Below the pieces are notes generated by a model that ran no database searches, was not told the origin of the DNA, and saw nothing but the letters and a program-made list of their open reading frames with translations. Positions 44,175 through 53,389 of a stretch of 64,000 bases of DNA are shown piece after piece (positions within the stretch are counted from its first letter, which is position 1; each line of letters starts with the position of its first letter). The translations under genes were made by a program, and so were the position numbers. Source of the DNA: Leptospira saintgironsiae (GTDB lineage Bacteria; Spirochaetota; Leptospiria; Leptospirales; Leptospiraceae); contig NZ_NPDR01000003.1 in the NCBI RefSeq assembly GCF_002811765.1, forward strand, positions 124,001 through 188,000, given 5' to 3'.

Positions 44175-45587
44175 ATGCAGAGAGGTTTTGTCCGAAGTAA
44201 GTATTCGGTTTTTATAATATTATTATTCGTTTTTGGTAGCGGAGAAGTTTTGGCGGTGGATGGATTATACTTCAACGCGATCAATTCCAGATATCTGGGT
44301 CTTGCTGGTGCGGGTTATGCACTCGGTGGTTCTCCAGTGGATGTTGCTTTGAATCCGGCGAACTTGTCCTTGGTCAAAGGTAAAAAATTGGAATTCGGTT
44401 TGGGTGCTTCTCTCATCCAAAACAGATATAGGGACAGATTCCAAGACCCAAATCCAGAACTTGTATATGAGAATGATAAGTCGACTAACGTGGTTGGCCC
44501 TGGTCCTTATATCGCTTTTAAACTACCGGTTACTGAAACTATCAATTACGGGGTTACATTCTATGTTCCGGGGGGAGCTTCCGGAGGAGTGGATAAGATC
44601 ACAAGAAATACTCCAACTGGAGAATCGGTAAACCAATGGGCAGATGTCAATTTACCTGGGCCTCTTGGGAATTCAAAACAGATCAAAGAGTCTAATTCGA
44701 ATACATTTGCAGTTTTCAAATTAGTAAATGGGCTCTCAGTCAAGTTTGGGAATTTATCTTTGGGTGGAAGTGTTGAACTTGCTTATGGAACCCAAAAATT
44801 AAATCAAAAATATTATGATGCTACTGGTAATATTGAGATCCCTGGCCAGGGTTATTATTATGAAAGTTCTAAAAATGCATTCGCTGTAGGCGGAATTTTA
44901 GGAGCTAATTATTCATTTTCAGATTCTTTCCGTATCGCATACGCGTACCAATCACATGTAGGAATTCCATTGAATGGTGGATATACTGTTGGAACAAACG
45001 ATCCGAATTACTATCGTAAAACAGGGGTTTCTTATAACTTCGACCTTCCTGAAAAACATGTATTGGGTTTTGCGTTCGGACCTGAGAATCTAAAATTCGC
45101 ATTAGACTTCGTATATACAAATTACGGTTCATATTTAAGAAAAGCAAACCAAACCTTAGAAGATCCATGGCTTCCAACTCCACTCGGAAAAACAGGTTCT
45201 GCAGATGCACATTTGAATTTCAGGGACCAATGGGCGGTCATTTTAGGAATTGAGTATAAGGCTTCTCCTTCTTGGATACTGAGGGGAGGATATTCTTATA
45301 ATTCTCCATTAGTAAAAAGTAATGCTTTGGGTGGAACAACCGGTGGATTTTTCTCTCTTACGGATGTTGTTTCTGCAGGTTTCAGCTATTTATTCGATAG
45401 TTGGAGTTTAGATATAGCGGCAAGTTATAATATTCCAAGAAAAACGATAGAAGGTGGAAAGGGAACCGATTGGGATCTTTCTCATGCAGTAGGAAGTGTG
45501 GGTAACGCGAATTTAACAGGTTATTCTTATAATGCAAGAGCAGCAATTCCATCATTTAGTATTGGAGCTGTAAAATCTTTTGATTGA
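44175..45587 (+). CDS. OmpP1/FadL-family outer-membrane transporter
   Basis: 470 residues with a signal peptide (SVFIILLFVFGSGEVLAV) and a 14-strand-type barrel. The FadL hatch signature follows the signal: YLGLAGAGYALGGSPVDVALNPANLS, with the NPA motif intact. Middle strands include SLGGSVELAYGTQ and LGFAFGPENLKFALDFVY; the last strand ends in Phe-Asp (SIGAVKSFD), close to the usual terminal aromatic. FadL proteins take up long-chain fatty acids and other hydrophobic molecules, useful to leptospires, which live on fatty acids. GGGGAGGA is a strong ribosome site. It is followed by a terminator. Confidence 0.88.
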   Translation: MQRGFVRSKYSVFIILLFVFGSGEVLAVDGLYFNAINSRYLGLAGAGYALGGSPVDVALNPANLSLVKGKKLEFGLGASLIQNRYRDRFQDPNPELVYENDKSTNVVGPGPYIAFKLPVTETINYGVTFYVPGGASGGVDKITRNTPTGESVNQWADVNLPGPLGNSKQIKESNSNTFAVFKLVNGLSVKFGNLSLGGSVELAYGTQKLNQKYYDATGNIEIPGQGYYYESSKNAFAVGGILGANYSFSDSFRIAYAYQSHVGIPLNGGYTVGTNDPNYYRKTGVSYNFDLPEKHVLGFAFGPENLKFALDFVYTNYGSYLRKANQTLEDPWLPTPLGKTGSADAHLNFRDQWAVILGIEYKASPSWILRGGYSYNSPLVKSNALGGTTGGFFSLTDVVSAGFSYLFDSWSLDIAASYNIPRKTIEGGKGTDWDLSHAVGSVGNANLTGYSYNARAAIPSFSIGAVKSFD

Positions 45588-45603
45588 TATGATAGGTCAA
45601 TAG

Positions 45604-45623
45604 AGCCGGTTTTGCCGGCTTTT
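45604..45623 (+). terminator. Rho-independent terminator after the FadL-type gene
   Basis: AGCCGG (45604-45609), five-base loop, CCGGCT (45615-45620), then T residues, 17 bases past the stop codon. Confidence 0.75.
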
Positions 45624-45697
45624 AAAGAAAGGTAAATTAGTTTAGGGCTTATTGATTCTTTCGAAAGAAGAATTTAAGTCCCTATAAGTTTTTCGAC

Positions 45698-46045
45698 TTA
45701 GTAGACGAGATTTCTAAGCTGCTGGAATACAGAACCTGAGTGTGCTCTTATGTATAGAGCATAACTGGTGGTTACTAAACTCAAAACAAGTGGTAGAAAT
45801 TTAAAAAACTTATTTTTCGCAAACGAGAACAGGATGAACGCAGGGAATACTCCTACGATTGGTATTAACGATCCTATAAATAGGAAAAGATAAAATACCC
45901 AAAAGGAGGCGATTTCTTCCTCTTCCGGTTTTCCTGCTCTATACTTGATTGGCTTCTGGGGCTGCGCTCGTGAATGAATCACGACGCCACCCGGTTGGGT
46001 CTTCATTCGGTACTTTTGGTCCGATCTCTGGCTTCTATTATCCAT
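45698..46045 (-). CDS. Hypothetical membrane protein, 115 residues
   Basis: I do not recognise this protein. A basic, disordered N-terminus (about 1-45, rich in Arg, Gln, Lys) is followed by two membrane spans (FWVFYLFLFIGSLIPIVGVF and FKFLPLVLSLVTTSYAL) and a short tail. The amphipathic pattern looks like a small inner-membrane protein. It stands alone between a FadL gene and a crotonase gene. The ribosome site is weak. Confidence 0.5.
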   Translation of the reverse strand: MDNRSQRSDQKYRMKTQPGGVVIHSRAQPQKPIKYRAGKPEEEEIASFWVFYLFLFIGSLIPIVGVFPAFILFSFAKNKFFKFLPLVLSLVTTSYALYIRAHSGSVFQQLRNLVY

Positions 46046-46283
46046 TCCTTAAGTGTAGATCTTTTTGGATCAAGGAGCAACCTGATTCGGCTTATTTCGA
46101 AAATAAATAGAATATTCCAAAAATCGAAATTTGACCGAATTAGAAGAAATCGAATGAAAACGGATATTTAATCCTTAAATAGAATTAAGAACCTTCTAAA
46201 GGATCGTAATTCCTTCAAAAACGTAAGTTTTCGTATTATCAAAAAGTTCTTCCTGTATTATAGATCTAGTTCTTTATGTTGGC

Positions 46284-47090
46284 ATGTCAGAACTTCCATT
46301 AATTACAAATATTCACGAAGTGCCAGGAGGTAAAATTTTCCAGATCACTATGAATCGTCCTGAGGTTCACAATGCAGTGAATAAGGAGATGGCAGATCTT
46401 TTTCTAGAAGCTTGGAAAACTTTCCAAAGAGATCCAGAACTTACAGTAGCTGTTTTGCATGGGGCAGGAGATAAGGCATTTTGTTCCGGAGCAGATCTTT
46501 CCGGTTTGGATAAAATGGCGAATCTGTATCTAAATCAGGAAGAAAGAGAAGAATATGCTAAGAATGATCCTGGTCCCTTGGGAGGTTCACGGATTGTTCA
46601 GAAAAAACCAGTAATCACTGTGTCTCATGGTTATACATATGCTGGTGGTTTAGAATTATTTTGTCATGGACATATCCGTATTGCTGAACCACAGGCAATC
46701 TTCTCAGTTGCTTGTAGAAGATGGGGAGTTCCTCTCGTAGATGGAGGGACTGTGTATCTTCCAAGATTACTTGGATGGGGATCTGCATTACCATTGATAC
46801 TCACTGGACAAAGGATCCGTGCGGAGAGGGCTTATCAACTAGGCTTAGTTTGGGAACTTGTAAAAAAGGGAAAAGGTTTAGAAAGAGCATTTTCTTATGC
46901 AACTCAACTTTGCAAGCAACCTAGAGATGCAATGTTTGCAGATCTAAACTCTGCTTTAGAAGGTTGGAATCTTCCTTTGCAACAAGCCTTAACTATAGAA
47001 GCCAGAAATACTTTTCCAGTAATGGAAAGCAAAAGCACCAAAGAAGGTGTAAAACGTTTCTTAGATGGGGACCGTTTTTGGTTTCGATAA
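46284..47090 (+). CDS. Enoyl-CoA hydratase/isomerase (crotonase) family protein
   Basis: 268 residues. The crotonase oxyanion hole segments are HGAGDKAFCSGADLSGLD and GYTYAGGLELFCHGHIRIA, with FSVACRRWGVPLVDGGTVYLPRL in the third region. The first catalytic Glu is kept (in GGLELF), while the second usual Glu is an Asp-containing VDGG; substrate therefore uncertain. Members hydrate or isomerise enoyl-CoA in fatty acid breakdown. It is a single gene with no close partner. Confidence 0.85.
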   Translation: MSELPLITNIHEVPGGKIFQITMNRPEVHNAVNKEMADLFLEAWKTFQRDPELTVAVLHGAGDKAFCSGADLSGLDKMANLYLNQEEREEYAKNDPGPLGGSRIVQKKPVITVSHGYTYAGGLELFCHGHIRIAEPQAIFSVACRRWGVPLVDGGTVYLPRLLGWGSALPLILTGQRIRAERAYQLGLVWELVKKGKGLERAFSYATQLCKQPRDAMFADLNSALEGWNLPLQQALTIEARNTFPVMESKSTKEGVKRFLDGDRFWFR

Positions 47091-47234
47091 AATAAAACCA
47101 GTTCAGAATATTCCCTATTTCCAAAATTGTATTGTTGGTTCCGAAGAATGATGATCTAATCCTAAAACCATTGCGGTTCCTTATGAATCAGATATTCTTA
47201 GAAAAAATTAACTGCCATAATATGGAGAATGTTT

Positions 47235-47504
47235 ATGCGAACTAAAAAAAGGATTTTAGTTTTATTATTGGTCCTAGCTTCACTCGGTTTTGTAAATTGT
47301 AATACGTATAACGATCTATACGGAACCGGTGGAAATGATAAGAGTGATAAGAAAAATTGTAATGCTGCAGCTGCATTATATTTAACCTGCTCTAACGAAA
47401 ACCCAGGATATGGAAACACTGCATGTTCTTCCCAATATCTATTAGCCGTTGCCGCTTGTGGTTATGGCGGGGGAAGTGGAGGAGGAGGCGGGGGAGGTTA
47501 CTAA
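47235..47504 (+). CDS. Small lipoprotein with Gly-rich tail
   Basis: 89 residues from the ATG at 47235, which has GGAG at a good distance; an ATG two codons earlier is also in frame. The signal ends in a lipobox (LASLGFVNC). The mature part has several Cys (KKNCNAAAALYLTCSN, TACSSQYLLAVAAC) and ends in a Gly-rich stretch. The even spacing of Cys suggests disulfides. Function unknown. Confidence 0.7.
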   Translation: MRTKKRILVLLLVLASLGFVNCNTYNDLYGTGGNDKSDKKNCNAAAALYLTCSNENPGYGNTACSSQYLLAVAACGYGGGSGGGGGGGY

Positions 47505-47526
47505 ACCTTCTCCCCATATTCAAAAA

Positions 47527-47551
47527 GCGGATCAGCGATAGTTTGATCCGC
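47527..47551. terminator. Hairpin between convergent genes
   Basis: Arms GCGGATCA (47527-47534) and TGATCCGC (47544-47551) with a nine-base loop and T-rich sequence following on the plus strand (and A-rich before it), between the small lipoprotein and the acyltransferase gene. Confidence 0.7.
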
Positions 47552-47560
47552 GCTTTCATT

Positions 47561-48478
47561 TTATTTTTGTTCGGAAAGAATTTCTACATTCCATTCTTTT
47601 AAATTAGTTAATACATAATTCAAAAGTGTTTGCTGAGCCTTTTTGGAATCTTTAGTATCTATCTGAGGGCCGAACTTCATATGGATCTTTCTGTCTCTAT
47701 AAAGACTGCCTAAATCTTTCCAGATCTTACCATTCTCCCAGAAATCAGTTTTGATAGCAAAAGGAACCACTGGAACTCCGGCTCTGGAAGCAAGTTTGAC
47801 CGCGATTGAATTGAATTCAGCAGGATTAAAAGTTCTGGTCCTTGTGCTTTGAGGGAATACTACTATAGAAATTCCTTTTTTGAGAAGATTTGTACCTTCT
47901 TCCAATACCTTGACTAGGTCTTCTCTTGGATTGTCCCGTCCTACTGCGATAGGGTCTCTGCTTCTCATGATAGGGCCGAAATAACCCTTTATTAAACTTT
48001 CTTTAACTACATAGGTAAGTCTTCTATGAGGAACTAAAAAATAGGAGAATACGAAAGTTTCGAGAACACTCATGTGGTTTCCCGCAAAAACCACTGGCCC
48101 TTTAGGAGAGACTACATTTTCTAAATTTTCTATTTGGAATTTTCCTTGGCAACCTTCGATCAATTCCAAGATCCCACCTGATAATTCTATCCAACGAGGA
48201 TCGAAAAATTTTCCCTTTAGAACATTCTGCCTAGCGATTATAATTTGGCGGAAATATCCGTATAAGAATGTAAGATCGGAACCGAATAAGATCCTATCTA
48301 AAAGCCATCTTTTGCGATCAGGAGGAGTGATATATCTAAGGCTCACTCCTTCTCTTAGTTCGATCCTTTGTCCCAGTTCTTCCTTGGTTAAGTCGTAGAT
48401 CCCTGTTTTCAGCGACGAATCAGGGATTTTGACTATAGGTGTTGTGATCTTATCATGAATGGATTCTGTTAAACTCAC
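47561..48478 (-). CDS. PlsC-family lysophospholipid acyltransferase, variant motifs
   Basis: 305 residues. The acyltransferase core begins near residue 130 with FAGNHMSVLETFVFSYFL, where motif I reads N-H-x4-E instead of the usual H-x4-D. Motif II is DPIAVGRDNPREDL and motif III reads SIVVFPQSTRTRTF, where Glu-Gly of the common EGTR motif has become Gln-Ser. A first ~100 residues precede the core and hold no clear fold. The protein probably moves an acyl chain to a lysophospholipid or similar acceptor, but altered motifs make the acceptor uncertain. It stands alone. Confidence 0.75.
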   Translation of the reverse strand: MSLTESIHDKITTPIVKIPDSSLKTGIYDLTKEELGQRIELREGVSLRYITPPDRKRWLLDRILFGSDLTFLYGYFRQIIIARQNVLKGKFFDPRWIELSGGILELIEGCQGKFQIENLENVVSPKGPVVFAGNHMSVLETFVFSYFLVPHRRLTYVVKESLIKGYFGPIMRSRDPIAVGRDNPREDLVKVLEEGTNLLKKGISIVVFPQSTRTRTFNPAEFNSIAVKLASRAGVPVVPFAIKTDFWENGKIWKDLGSLYRDRKIHMKFGPQIDTKDSKKAQQTLLNYVLTNLKEWNVEILSEQK

Positions 48479-48606
48479 TCTAGGTTCCTTTTAGAAGCGA
48501 AAGAATGACGAACATATTAATTTTCCCCGAATTCTTTTCCAGCTAATAAAAGGTTTTTTTAAGATCTATTGTGCAGAGCACCGGGACAAAAATTTTTGGA
48601 AGAAGG

Positions 48607-49233
48607 TCACCTATGTACTTCCAAAAACGGTTTTTCTGCTTTTCGTTTCTGTTCGAAATCCAGGATCTCTTTTGCATTTTTCAGAGTGATATCAATATCA
48701 TCCAAACCTTCTCGGATCCGATTTACAGAAGCAGAATCCAAATGAAAGAAGAAGGTTTTATCTCCCGCTTGCACTTCCAAATTTTCCAAATTGATCCGAA
48801 TTTGTGATCCAGGATTTTTAGAAACCCATTCATTTAGAAAAGATATTTCCTCTTCTTTCAAACGAACTAGCGCAATCCCATTCTTTGCAGAATTGATAGA
48901 GAATATATCTGCAAAAGAAGGAGCCAAGATTGCTCTAAATCCAAAATCTGCAAGAGCCCAAGGCGCATGTTCTCTACTCGAACCACAGCCGAAATTTTTT
49001 CCAGCAACAAGGACACTCGCGTTTTTAAATCCTTCTTTATTCAAAATGAATTCAGGATTTGGAATATTCCCTTCTAAATCAGAATATCTCCAATCATGAA
49101 ATAGATGTTTTCCGAAACCTTTCTTATCTATCAATTTCATGAATTGTTTAGGAAGTATTTGGTCTGTATCAATATCCTCTCTTGGAATAGAGATTGGAAC
49201 TCCTGTGTGTATTGTCCAAATTTTTGAGCTCAT
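48607..49233 (-). CDS. leuD: 3-isopropylmalate dehydratase small subunit (LeuD)
   Basis: 208 residues, standard length. The swivel-domain features are visible: [16 protein letters not shown] near the start, [20 protein letters not shown] (substrate loop), and [20 protein letters not shown]. With LeuC it isomerises 2- to 3-isopropylmalate in leucine synthesis. Its ATG overlaps the leuC stop by four bases, so the two are coupled. Confidence 0.93.
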   Translation of the reverse strand: MSSKIWTIHTGVPISIPREDIDTDQILPKQFMKLIDKKGFGKHLFHDWRYSDLEGNIPNPEFILNKEGFKNASVLVAGKNFGCGSSREHAPWALADFGFRAILAPSFADIFSINSAKNGIALVRLKEEEISFLNEWVSKNPGSQIRINLENLEVQAGDKTFFFHLDSASVNRIREGLDDIDITLKNAKEILDFEQKRKAEKPFLEVHR

Positions 49234-50633
49234 ACAAATTTCCTCACATCTGAAAATTTTCCGGTTACCGCAGCAGCCGCAGCCATAGAAGGGCTAACTA
49301 AATGAGTCCTTCCGCCTCTGCCTTGCCTTCCTTCAAAGTTACGGTTAGAAGTAGAAGCGCATCTTTCTCCCGGTTTTAATACATCGTCGTTCATCGCAAG
49401 GCAAAGAGAACAACCAGGCTCTCTCCATTCGAATCCCGCTTCCTTGAAAATTTTATCTAAACCTTCTGATTCCGCCTGACGTTTTACCGATCCAGAACCA
49501 GGAACAACCAATGCCTGGACTCCAGGATGGACTTTTTTTCCTTTGGCAACTTCCGCTGCGGATCTCAAGTCTTCTATCCTGGAATTTGTACAAGAACCTA
49601 TGAATACTTTATCAATTTTGATTTCTGAGATTGGGGTTCCTGGTTTTAAACCCATATATTCCAATGCATTCCAGGCAGTTTCTTTTGTTCTTTTATCCTC
49701 GAATTCTTCTGGATTAGGGATTACTCCTTCGATTGATAAAGATTGAGATGGATTTGTTCCCCAAGTGACCTGAGGTTCTATTTTAGAAATATCTAATTCG
49801 ATAATCTTGTCGTAGACCGCGTCTTTATCTGAAAAGAATGTTTTCCAATATTTTACTGCTTGCTCAAAACTTTCTCCTTTCGGGATTAATTTTCTATCTT
49901 TCAAATAATCGAATGTGATTTGATCAGGTGCAATTAAGCTTGCTCTTGCTCCAGCTTCGATGCTCATATTACAGATAGTCATTCTTCCTTCCATGGAAAG
50001 AGAATTTATCCATTCTCCTGTATATTCCATTGTGAATCCTCTTCCACCCGAGGTTCCAATTTTGGAGATTAATTCTAAGACGATGTCTTTTGCAGTGATA
50101 CCAAAACCTGGTTTCCCAATAAAACGTACCAACATTGATTTTGTTTTTGCCTGTTTTAAAGTTTGGGTAGCAAGTACATGTTCCACTTCACTTGTTCCGA
50201 TCCCGAATGCCAATGCGCCGAATGCTCCATGAGTTGCAGTATGAGAATCACCGCATACAATGACTGAGCCTGGGATGGTGAATCCTAACTCTGGACCCAA
50301 TACATGTACGATCCCTTGTTCAGGATCTTCCGGTCCAAATAAACGAACTCCAAAGTCCTTACAATTTTTTTCCATTGTGTCTATCTGCAATCTGGAGATT
50401 GGTCCTGCTGCATCTCTATTCTTACGATCTCTTGTCGAAACATTATGATCCACAACTCCGAAGGTAAGATCTGTTCTTCTGACATTTCTATTTTTTGTTC
50501 TTAAGCCTTCGAATGCCTGAGCAGAAGTCACTTCATGAAGAATATGACGGTCCACATACAAAATGGATTCTGAGTCCGAATTCTCTGAGATACGATGGTT
50601 TTCCCAAATTTTGTCGTATAAAGTTTGTCCCAT
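49230..50633 (-). CDS. leuC: 3-isopropylmalate dehydratase large subunit (LeuC)
   Basis: 467 residues, standard length. Aconitase-family segments include [20 protein letters not shown], the [4Fe-4S] Cys in [12 protein letters not shown] and the Cys pair in [11 protein letters not shown] near the end. It acts with LeuD in leucine synthesis. The gene is divergent from a LysR regulator across 92 bases containing a palindrome. A leuA or leuB gene is not present in the window. Confidence 0.93.
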   Translation of the reverse strand: MGQTLYDKIWENHRISENSDSESILYVDRHILHEVTSAQAFEGLRTKNRNVRRTDLTFGVVDHNVSTRDRKNRDAAGPISRLQIDTMEKNCKDFGVRLFGPEDPEQGIVHVLGPELGFTIPGSVIVCGDSHTATHGAFGALAFGIGTSEVEHVLATQTLKQAKTKSMLVRFIGKPGFGITAKDIVLELISKIGTSGGRGFTMEYTGEWINSLSMEGRMTICNMSIEAGARASLIAPDQITFDYLKDRKLIPKGESFEQAVKYWKTFFSDKDAVYDKIIELDISKIEPQVTWGTNPSQSLSIEGVIPNPEEFEDKRTKETAWNALEYMGLKPGTPISEIKIDKVFIGSCTNSRIEDLRSAAEVAKGKKVHPGVQALVVPGSGSVKRQAESEGLDKIFKEAGFEWREPGCSLCLAMNDDVLKPGERCASTSNRNFEGRQGRGGRTHLVSPSMAAAAAVTGKFSDVRKFV

Positions 50634-50700
50634 ATTTCCCTCTTGTTAAAGAAGGTATCAAATTTACTGATATAATGCAAATAAATTGGTTTTATGAAAT

Positions 50701-50719
50701 ATATAACTAAAAGTTATAT
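50701..50719. promoter_or_regulatory. LysR-type binding palindrome between leuC and the regulator
   Basis: ATATAACT (50701-50708), AAA, AGTTATAT (50712-50719): a perfect 8-base inverted repeat. Within it lies ATAAC-N5-GTTAT, a T-N11-A-type site expected for a LysR protein. It lies 6 bases before the regulator ATG, suggesting self-repression. Confidence 0.6.
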
Positions 50720-50725
50720 GTTCTT

Positions 50726-51625
50726 ATGGAATTCAGACAAATCGTTTATTTTCTGGAAATTTCAGAATCAGGCACATTCCAAAAGGCGGCTTCTCGTTTA
50801 GGATTAACTCAGCCGGCACTCTCCAGACAGATCTATCTTTTGGAAAAAGAATTAGGTGTTAGTGTTTTGGAAAGAGGGGGAAGGTCAGTTCGACTTACCC
50901 ATGAGGGAGAAAGATTTTACCAGTATTCGATCCGAATGAAAGAATTATGGGAAGAGATACAAGATGGTTTTTCAAAAGAAAATGAACTAAAAGGGAATTA
51001 TTCTATTTCAGCTGGTGGAACAGTTTCAGCTTGGATCTTACCTCAGATCTTAAAAAAGATCCTGAAAAAAAGACCGGGACTTTCCCTTTCCGTAAGAGAA
51101 GGAGATGCTCAGGAGACCAAGGACGCAGTTTTAAATGGAGAAGTAGATCTTGGAATTTTAACTGGCCCTATTTCAGAACCAAGTTTGAATGTTCTGGAAT
51201 TCCTTTCGGATCAGATCTTTCCCGTGGCTTCCAAGGATCATCCTCTTTTTCTAAAAAAGAAAATTAGAATAGAGGATCTAAAAAAACAATCATATGTATT
51301 ATTCCATCCGGGTTCTGCTCTTAGAAAAGCTGTGGAGAAGAAGATCAAATCTTTCTCTAAAGAATTCGGTCCTAAGATCGCAATGGAACTTAGGAGTGTA
51401 GAATCAGTTATCAAATCTTTAGAAGCTGGACTTGGAATTGGATTTTTGTCTGAATATTCAATCAGCCAAAAACTCAAAAAAATAAAATTCGAAGAATGGA
51501 ATACTGAAAGGAAATTTTATCTTTGTTATCGCAAAAAATCCGGACCAGGGCTCGCTTTACTTGCTGAGGAAATTTTAAGATCCGCGAAGGAATGGGAATC
51601 TGAGAGAGGACCTTCTTCCCTTTGA
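50726..51625 (+). CDS. LysR-family transcription regulator
   Basis: 299 residues. The N-terminal helix-turn-helix is typical: MEFRQIVYFLEISESGTFQ, AASRLGLTQPALSRQIYLLE and GVSVLERGGRSVRLTHEG. A periplasmic-binding-protein-like effector domain fills about 90-295 (DLGILTGPISEP, GLGIGFLSEYSI). It is divergent from leuCD and is the likely regulator of leucine synthesis genes, through the palindrome before its own start. The effector would be an isopropylmalate-type intermediate by analogy, which is inference. Confidence 0.9.
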   Translation: MEFRQIVYFLEISESGTFQKAASRLGLTQPALSRQIYLLEKELGVSVLERGGRSVRLTHEGERFYQYSIRMKELWEEIQDGFSKENELKGNYSISAGGTVSAWILPQILKKILKKRPGLSLSVREGDAQETKDAVLNGEVDLGILTGPISEPSLNVLEFLSDQIFPVASKDHPLFLKKKIRIEDLKKQSYVLFHPGSALRKAVEKKIKSFSKEFGPKIAMELRSVESVIKSLEAGLGIGFLSEYSISQKLKKIKFEEWNTERKFYLCYRKKSGPGLALLAEEILRSAKEWESERGPSSL

Positions 51626-51636
51626 AAGGAAGAAGG
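51611..51636. terminator. Bidirectional terminator overlapping the LysR stop
   Basis: Arms CCTTCTTCC (51611-51619) and GGAAGAAGG (51628-51636) extended by TTT/AAA make a 12-pair stem with one bulge, spanning the regulator stop codon and followed by a T-rich stretch. Confidence 0.75.
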
Positions 51637-51644
51637 TTATAATC

Positions 51645-52646
51645 TTATTTTACTCCGGTTTTATGTAAGAAGTCCAAAACTTCTTTTTGGACCTTCTCTT
51701 TATCAGAGAATACATGTTTAGAAGTTAGAACATGGCTTCCTTCTTCAATTTGAGCCTTTGTATTGAGTGGGTTAGGAGTATCTCCACCAATTTTATCAAA
51801 ACCTTTTAGCATCGCAGGAACGCTTGCAGTCTTATCTTGGTGATCCTTATCTTTATAATAATATACTAATAGAGTAGGGACCTTGATCTTTTCGAAACTA
51901 TTCTGGCTAAGAACAAATTTGGTCGCATTACTTACATGTTGGATCGCACCTAAATACTGATCCTTATACCAATGCTCATAATAATGTTCTCCAAGTCCAT
52001 CTTCGGGTGTTTTTGGAGGGGATTTTCTTATCTTTCCTTGGACTGTTTCTCCAAATGTCATTCCACCCGGATAAAAGAATATTTTAGCTAGAGGAACTGC
52101 AAAATCAAAGAATGGAGAGAATAATACCAGATCCTTGATCTTATCTGGATATTTTCCTGCCAGATAAACTGAGATTAAACCACCCATACTGGTTCCCATA
52201 AGTATAGTTTGATTTCCTAATTTATCCATCATTAATAGACTTTCTTCTGCTACACGCAAGTATTCGGTAAAAGGAGTGTCTCTATGATCTTCATTATTGG
52301 TTCCGTGACCAGGAAGTCGTAAGTAGTAAGTATTCGCCTTAAGAGACGCAGAAATTTTATCTACAGTTTCTTCTCCTTCTGCGCGGGACGCGCCGAAACC
52401 ATGTATGTAAAGAATTGCATATTCTGTTTTACCTGGAGAATAACGGATCAGTTTTTCTTCTGAGCCTGGTCTACCGTGAAGTGATTTGGTCTCTTCTAAT
52501 TTAGTTTTATAGAACGAATCAAAACTTTGAGTTAAGTCCGCCTTTGGGTGAAATTCATATTTGGGAAATGTAGCGTAATAGATCCCCAAATAGGCGATAA
52601 GCACAGCACCTAGGCCAATCGAAACCCGTTTGAATATTTTTTTCAT
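51645..52646 (-). CDS. Membrane-anchored alpha/beta hydrolase
   Basis: 333 residues from the ATG at 52646, preceded by GGAGAGAAGG; a TTG four codons earlier is in frame but less likely. A single N-terminal anchor (about 5-22) is followed by the hydrolase fold: ILYIHGFGASRAEGEETVD (oxyanion HG), ILMGTSMGGLISVYLAGKYP (nucleophile Ser in GTSMG) and a final GSHVLTSK segment with the catalytic His. It is a monoglyceride-lipase-like protein by overall look. Substrate unknown. Confidence 0.82.
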   Translation of the reverse strand: MKKIFKRVSIGLGAVLIAYLGIYYATFPKYEFHPKADLTQSFDSFYKTKLEETKSLHGRPGSEEKLIRYSPGKTEYAILYIHGFGASRAEGEETVDKISASLKANTYYLRLPGHGTNNEDHRDTPFTEYLRVAEESLLMMDKLGNQTILMGTSMGGLISVYLAGKYPDKIKDLVLFSPFFDFAVPLAKIFFYPGGMTFGETVQGKIRKSPPKTPEDGLGEHYYEHWYKDQYLGAIQHVSNATKFVLSQNSFEKIKVPTLLVYYYKDKDHQDKTASVPAMLKGFDKIGGDTPNPLNTKAQIEEGSHVLTSKHVFSDKEKVQKEVLDFLHKTGVK

Positions 52647-52778
52647 CCTTCTCTCCAATTATTTTGCGGATTGAAATGAGCGACGAAAAGAATATTAGGA
52701 ACCCTTTATTTTGAGGCAAGGATTTTTGTTGGAAGAAATATGAGGATTTAGACCGGGTTCTTCTTTAGTTAACGCCGC

Positions 52779-53210
52779 TCATGCTCTCTTTTTCTTTTCA
52801 GAATCCAATTGGAAGAGCACATCAGAAAGATGGAACTCACCTAGCTTTGCCTCGAGAGCAGATTGTGCTTCTTGAAAAATTCCTGTCAAAGTAGTTTGTA
52901 TCTTTTTACCCACAGGACATTTAGGGTTCGGCTTATCATGGATAGAGAATAGAGGGCCTTCTGTTTCCACGGCCTTATAGATCTGTAAAAGTTGGATCTC
53001 CTCAGGAGATTTAGCAAGTTTTGCTCCTGCCACACCTTGTTTAGATGCTACAAGACCCGCCTTTTTTAATTTTCCCAGGATGTTTCGGACTACAACTGGA
53101 TTTGTACCAATACTATCCGCCATAATTTGAGAGGAACTGGCTTCTTCTCCATCCCTGTCGATCAAGGAAAGAATATGGATCGCTATAGAATATCTGCTTG
53201 GAATCGACAT
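52779..53210 (-). CDS. Rrf2-family regulator, single Cys (YwnA-like)
   Basis: 143 residues from the ATG at 53210, which has GGGGGAAAG upstream; 16 earlier residues open in frame but without reason. The winged helix-turn-helix is SIAIHILSLIDRDGEEASSS and ADSIGTNPVVVRNILGKLKKAG. Only one Cys is present (KPNPKCPVGKKIQ), unlike cluster-binding IscR or NsrR with three, so it belongs to the YwnA-type branch. No clear target besides the lipoprotein genes divergent from it. Confidence 0.85.
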   Translation of the reverse strand: MSIPSRYSIAIHILSLIDRDGEEASSSQIMADSIGTNPVVVRNILGKLKKAGLVASKQGVAGAKLAKSPEEIQLLQIYKAVETEGPLFSIHDKPNPKCPVGKKIQTTLTGIFQEAQSALEAKLGEFHLSDVLFQLDSEKKKRA

Positions 53211-53389
53211 CTTTCCCCCGTAGTTGATAATGGACGATCTTGCGGATTCGCCAATCATATTTTCAGACGATCGAAATATCTAGGAACTCTCCAAACCTGG
53301 AATAAAAAACAAATTGCAGTCTATTTTTTCGTTTTCCGCTGGTTTAAGAAATATATTTCTGATTTCTGCAATTTCTCGGAGGCATTCCT

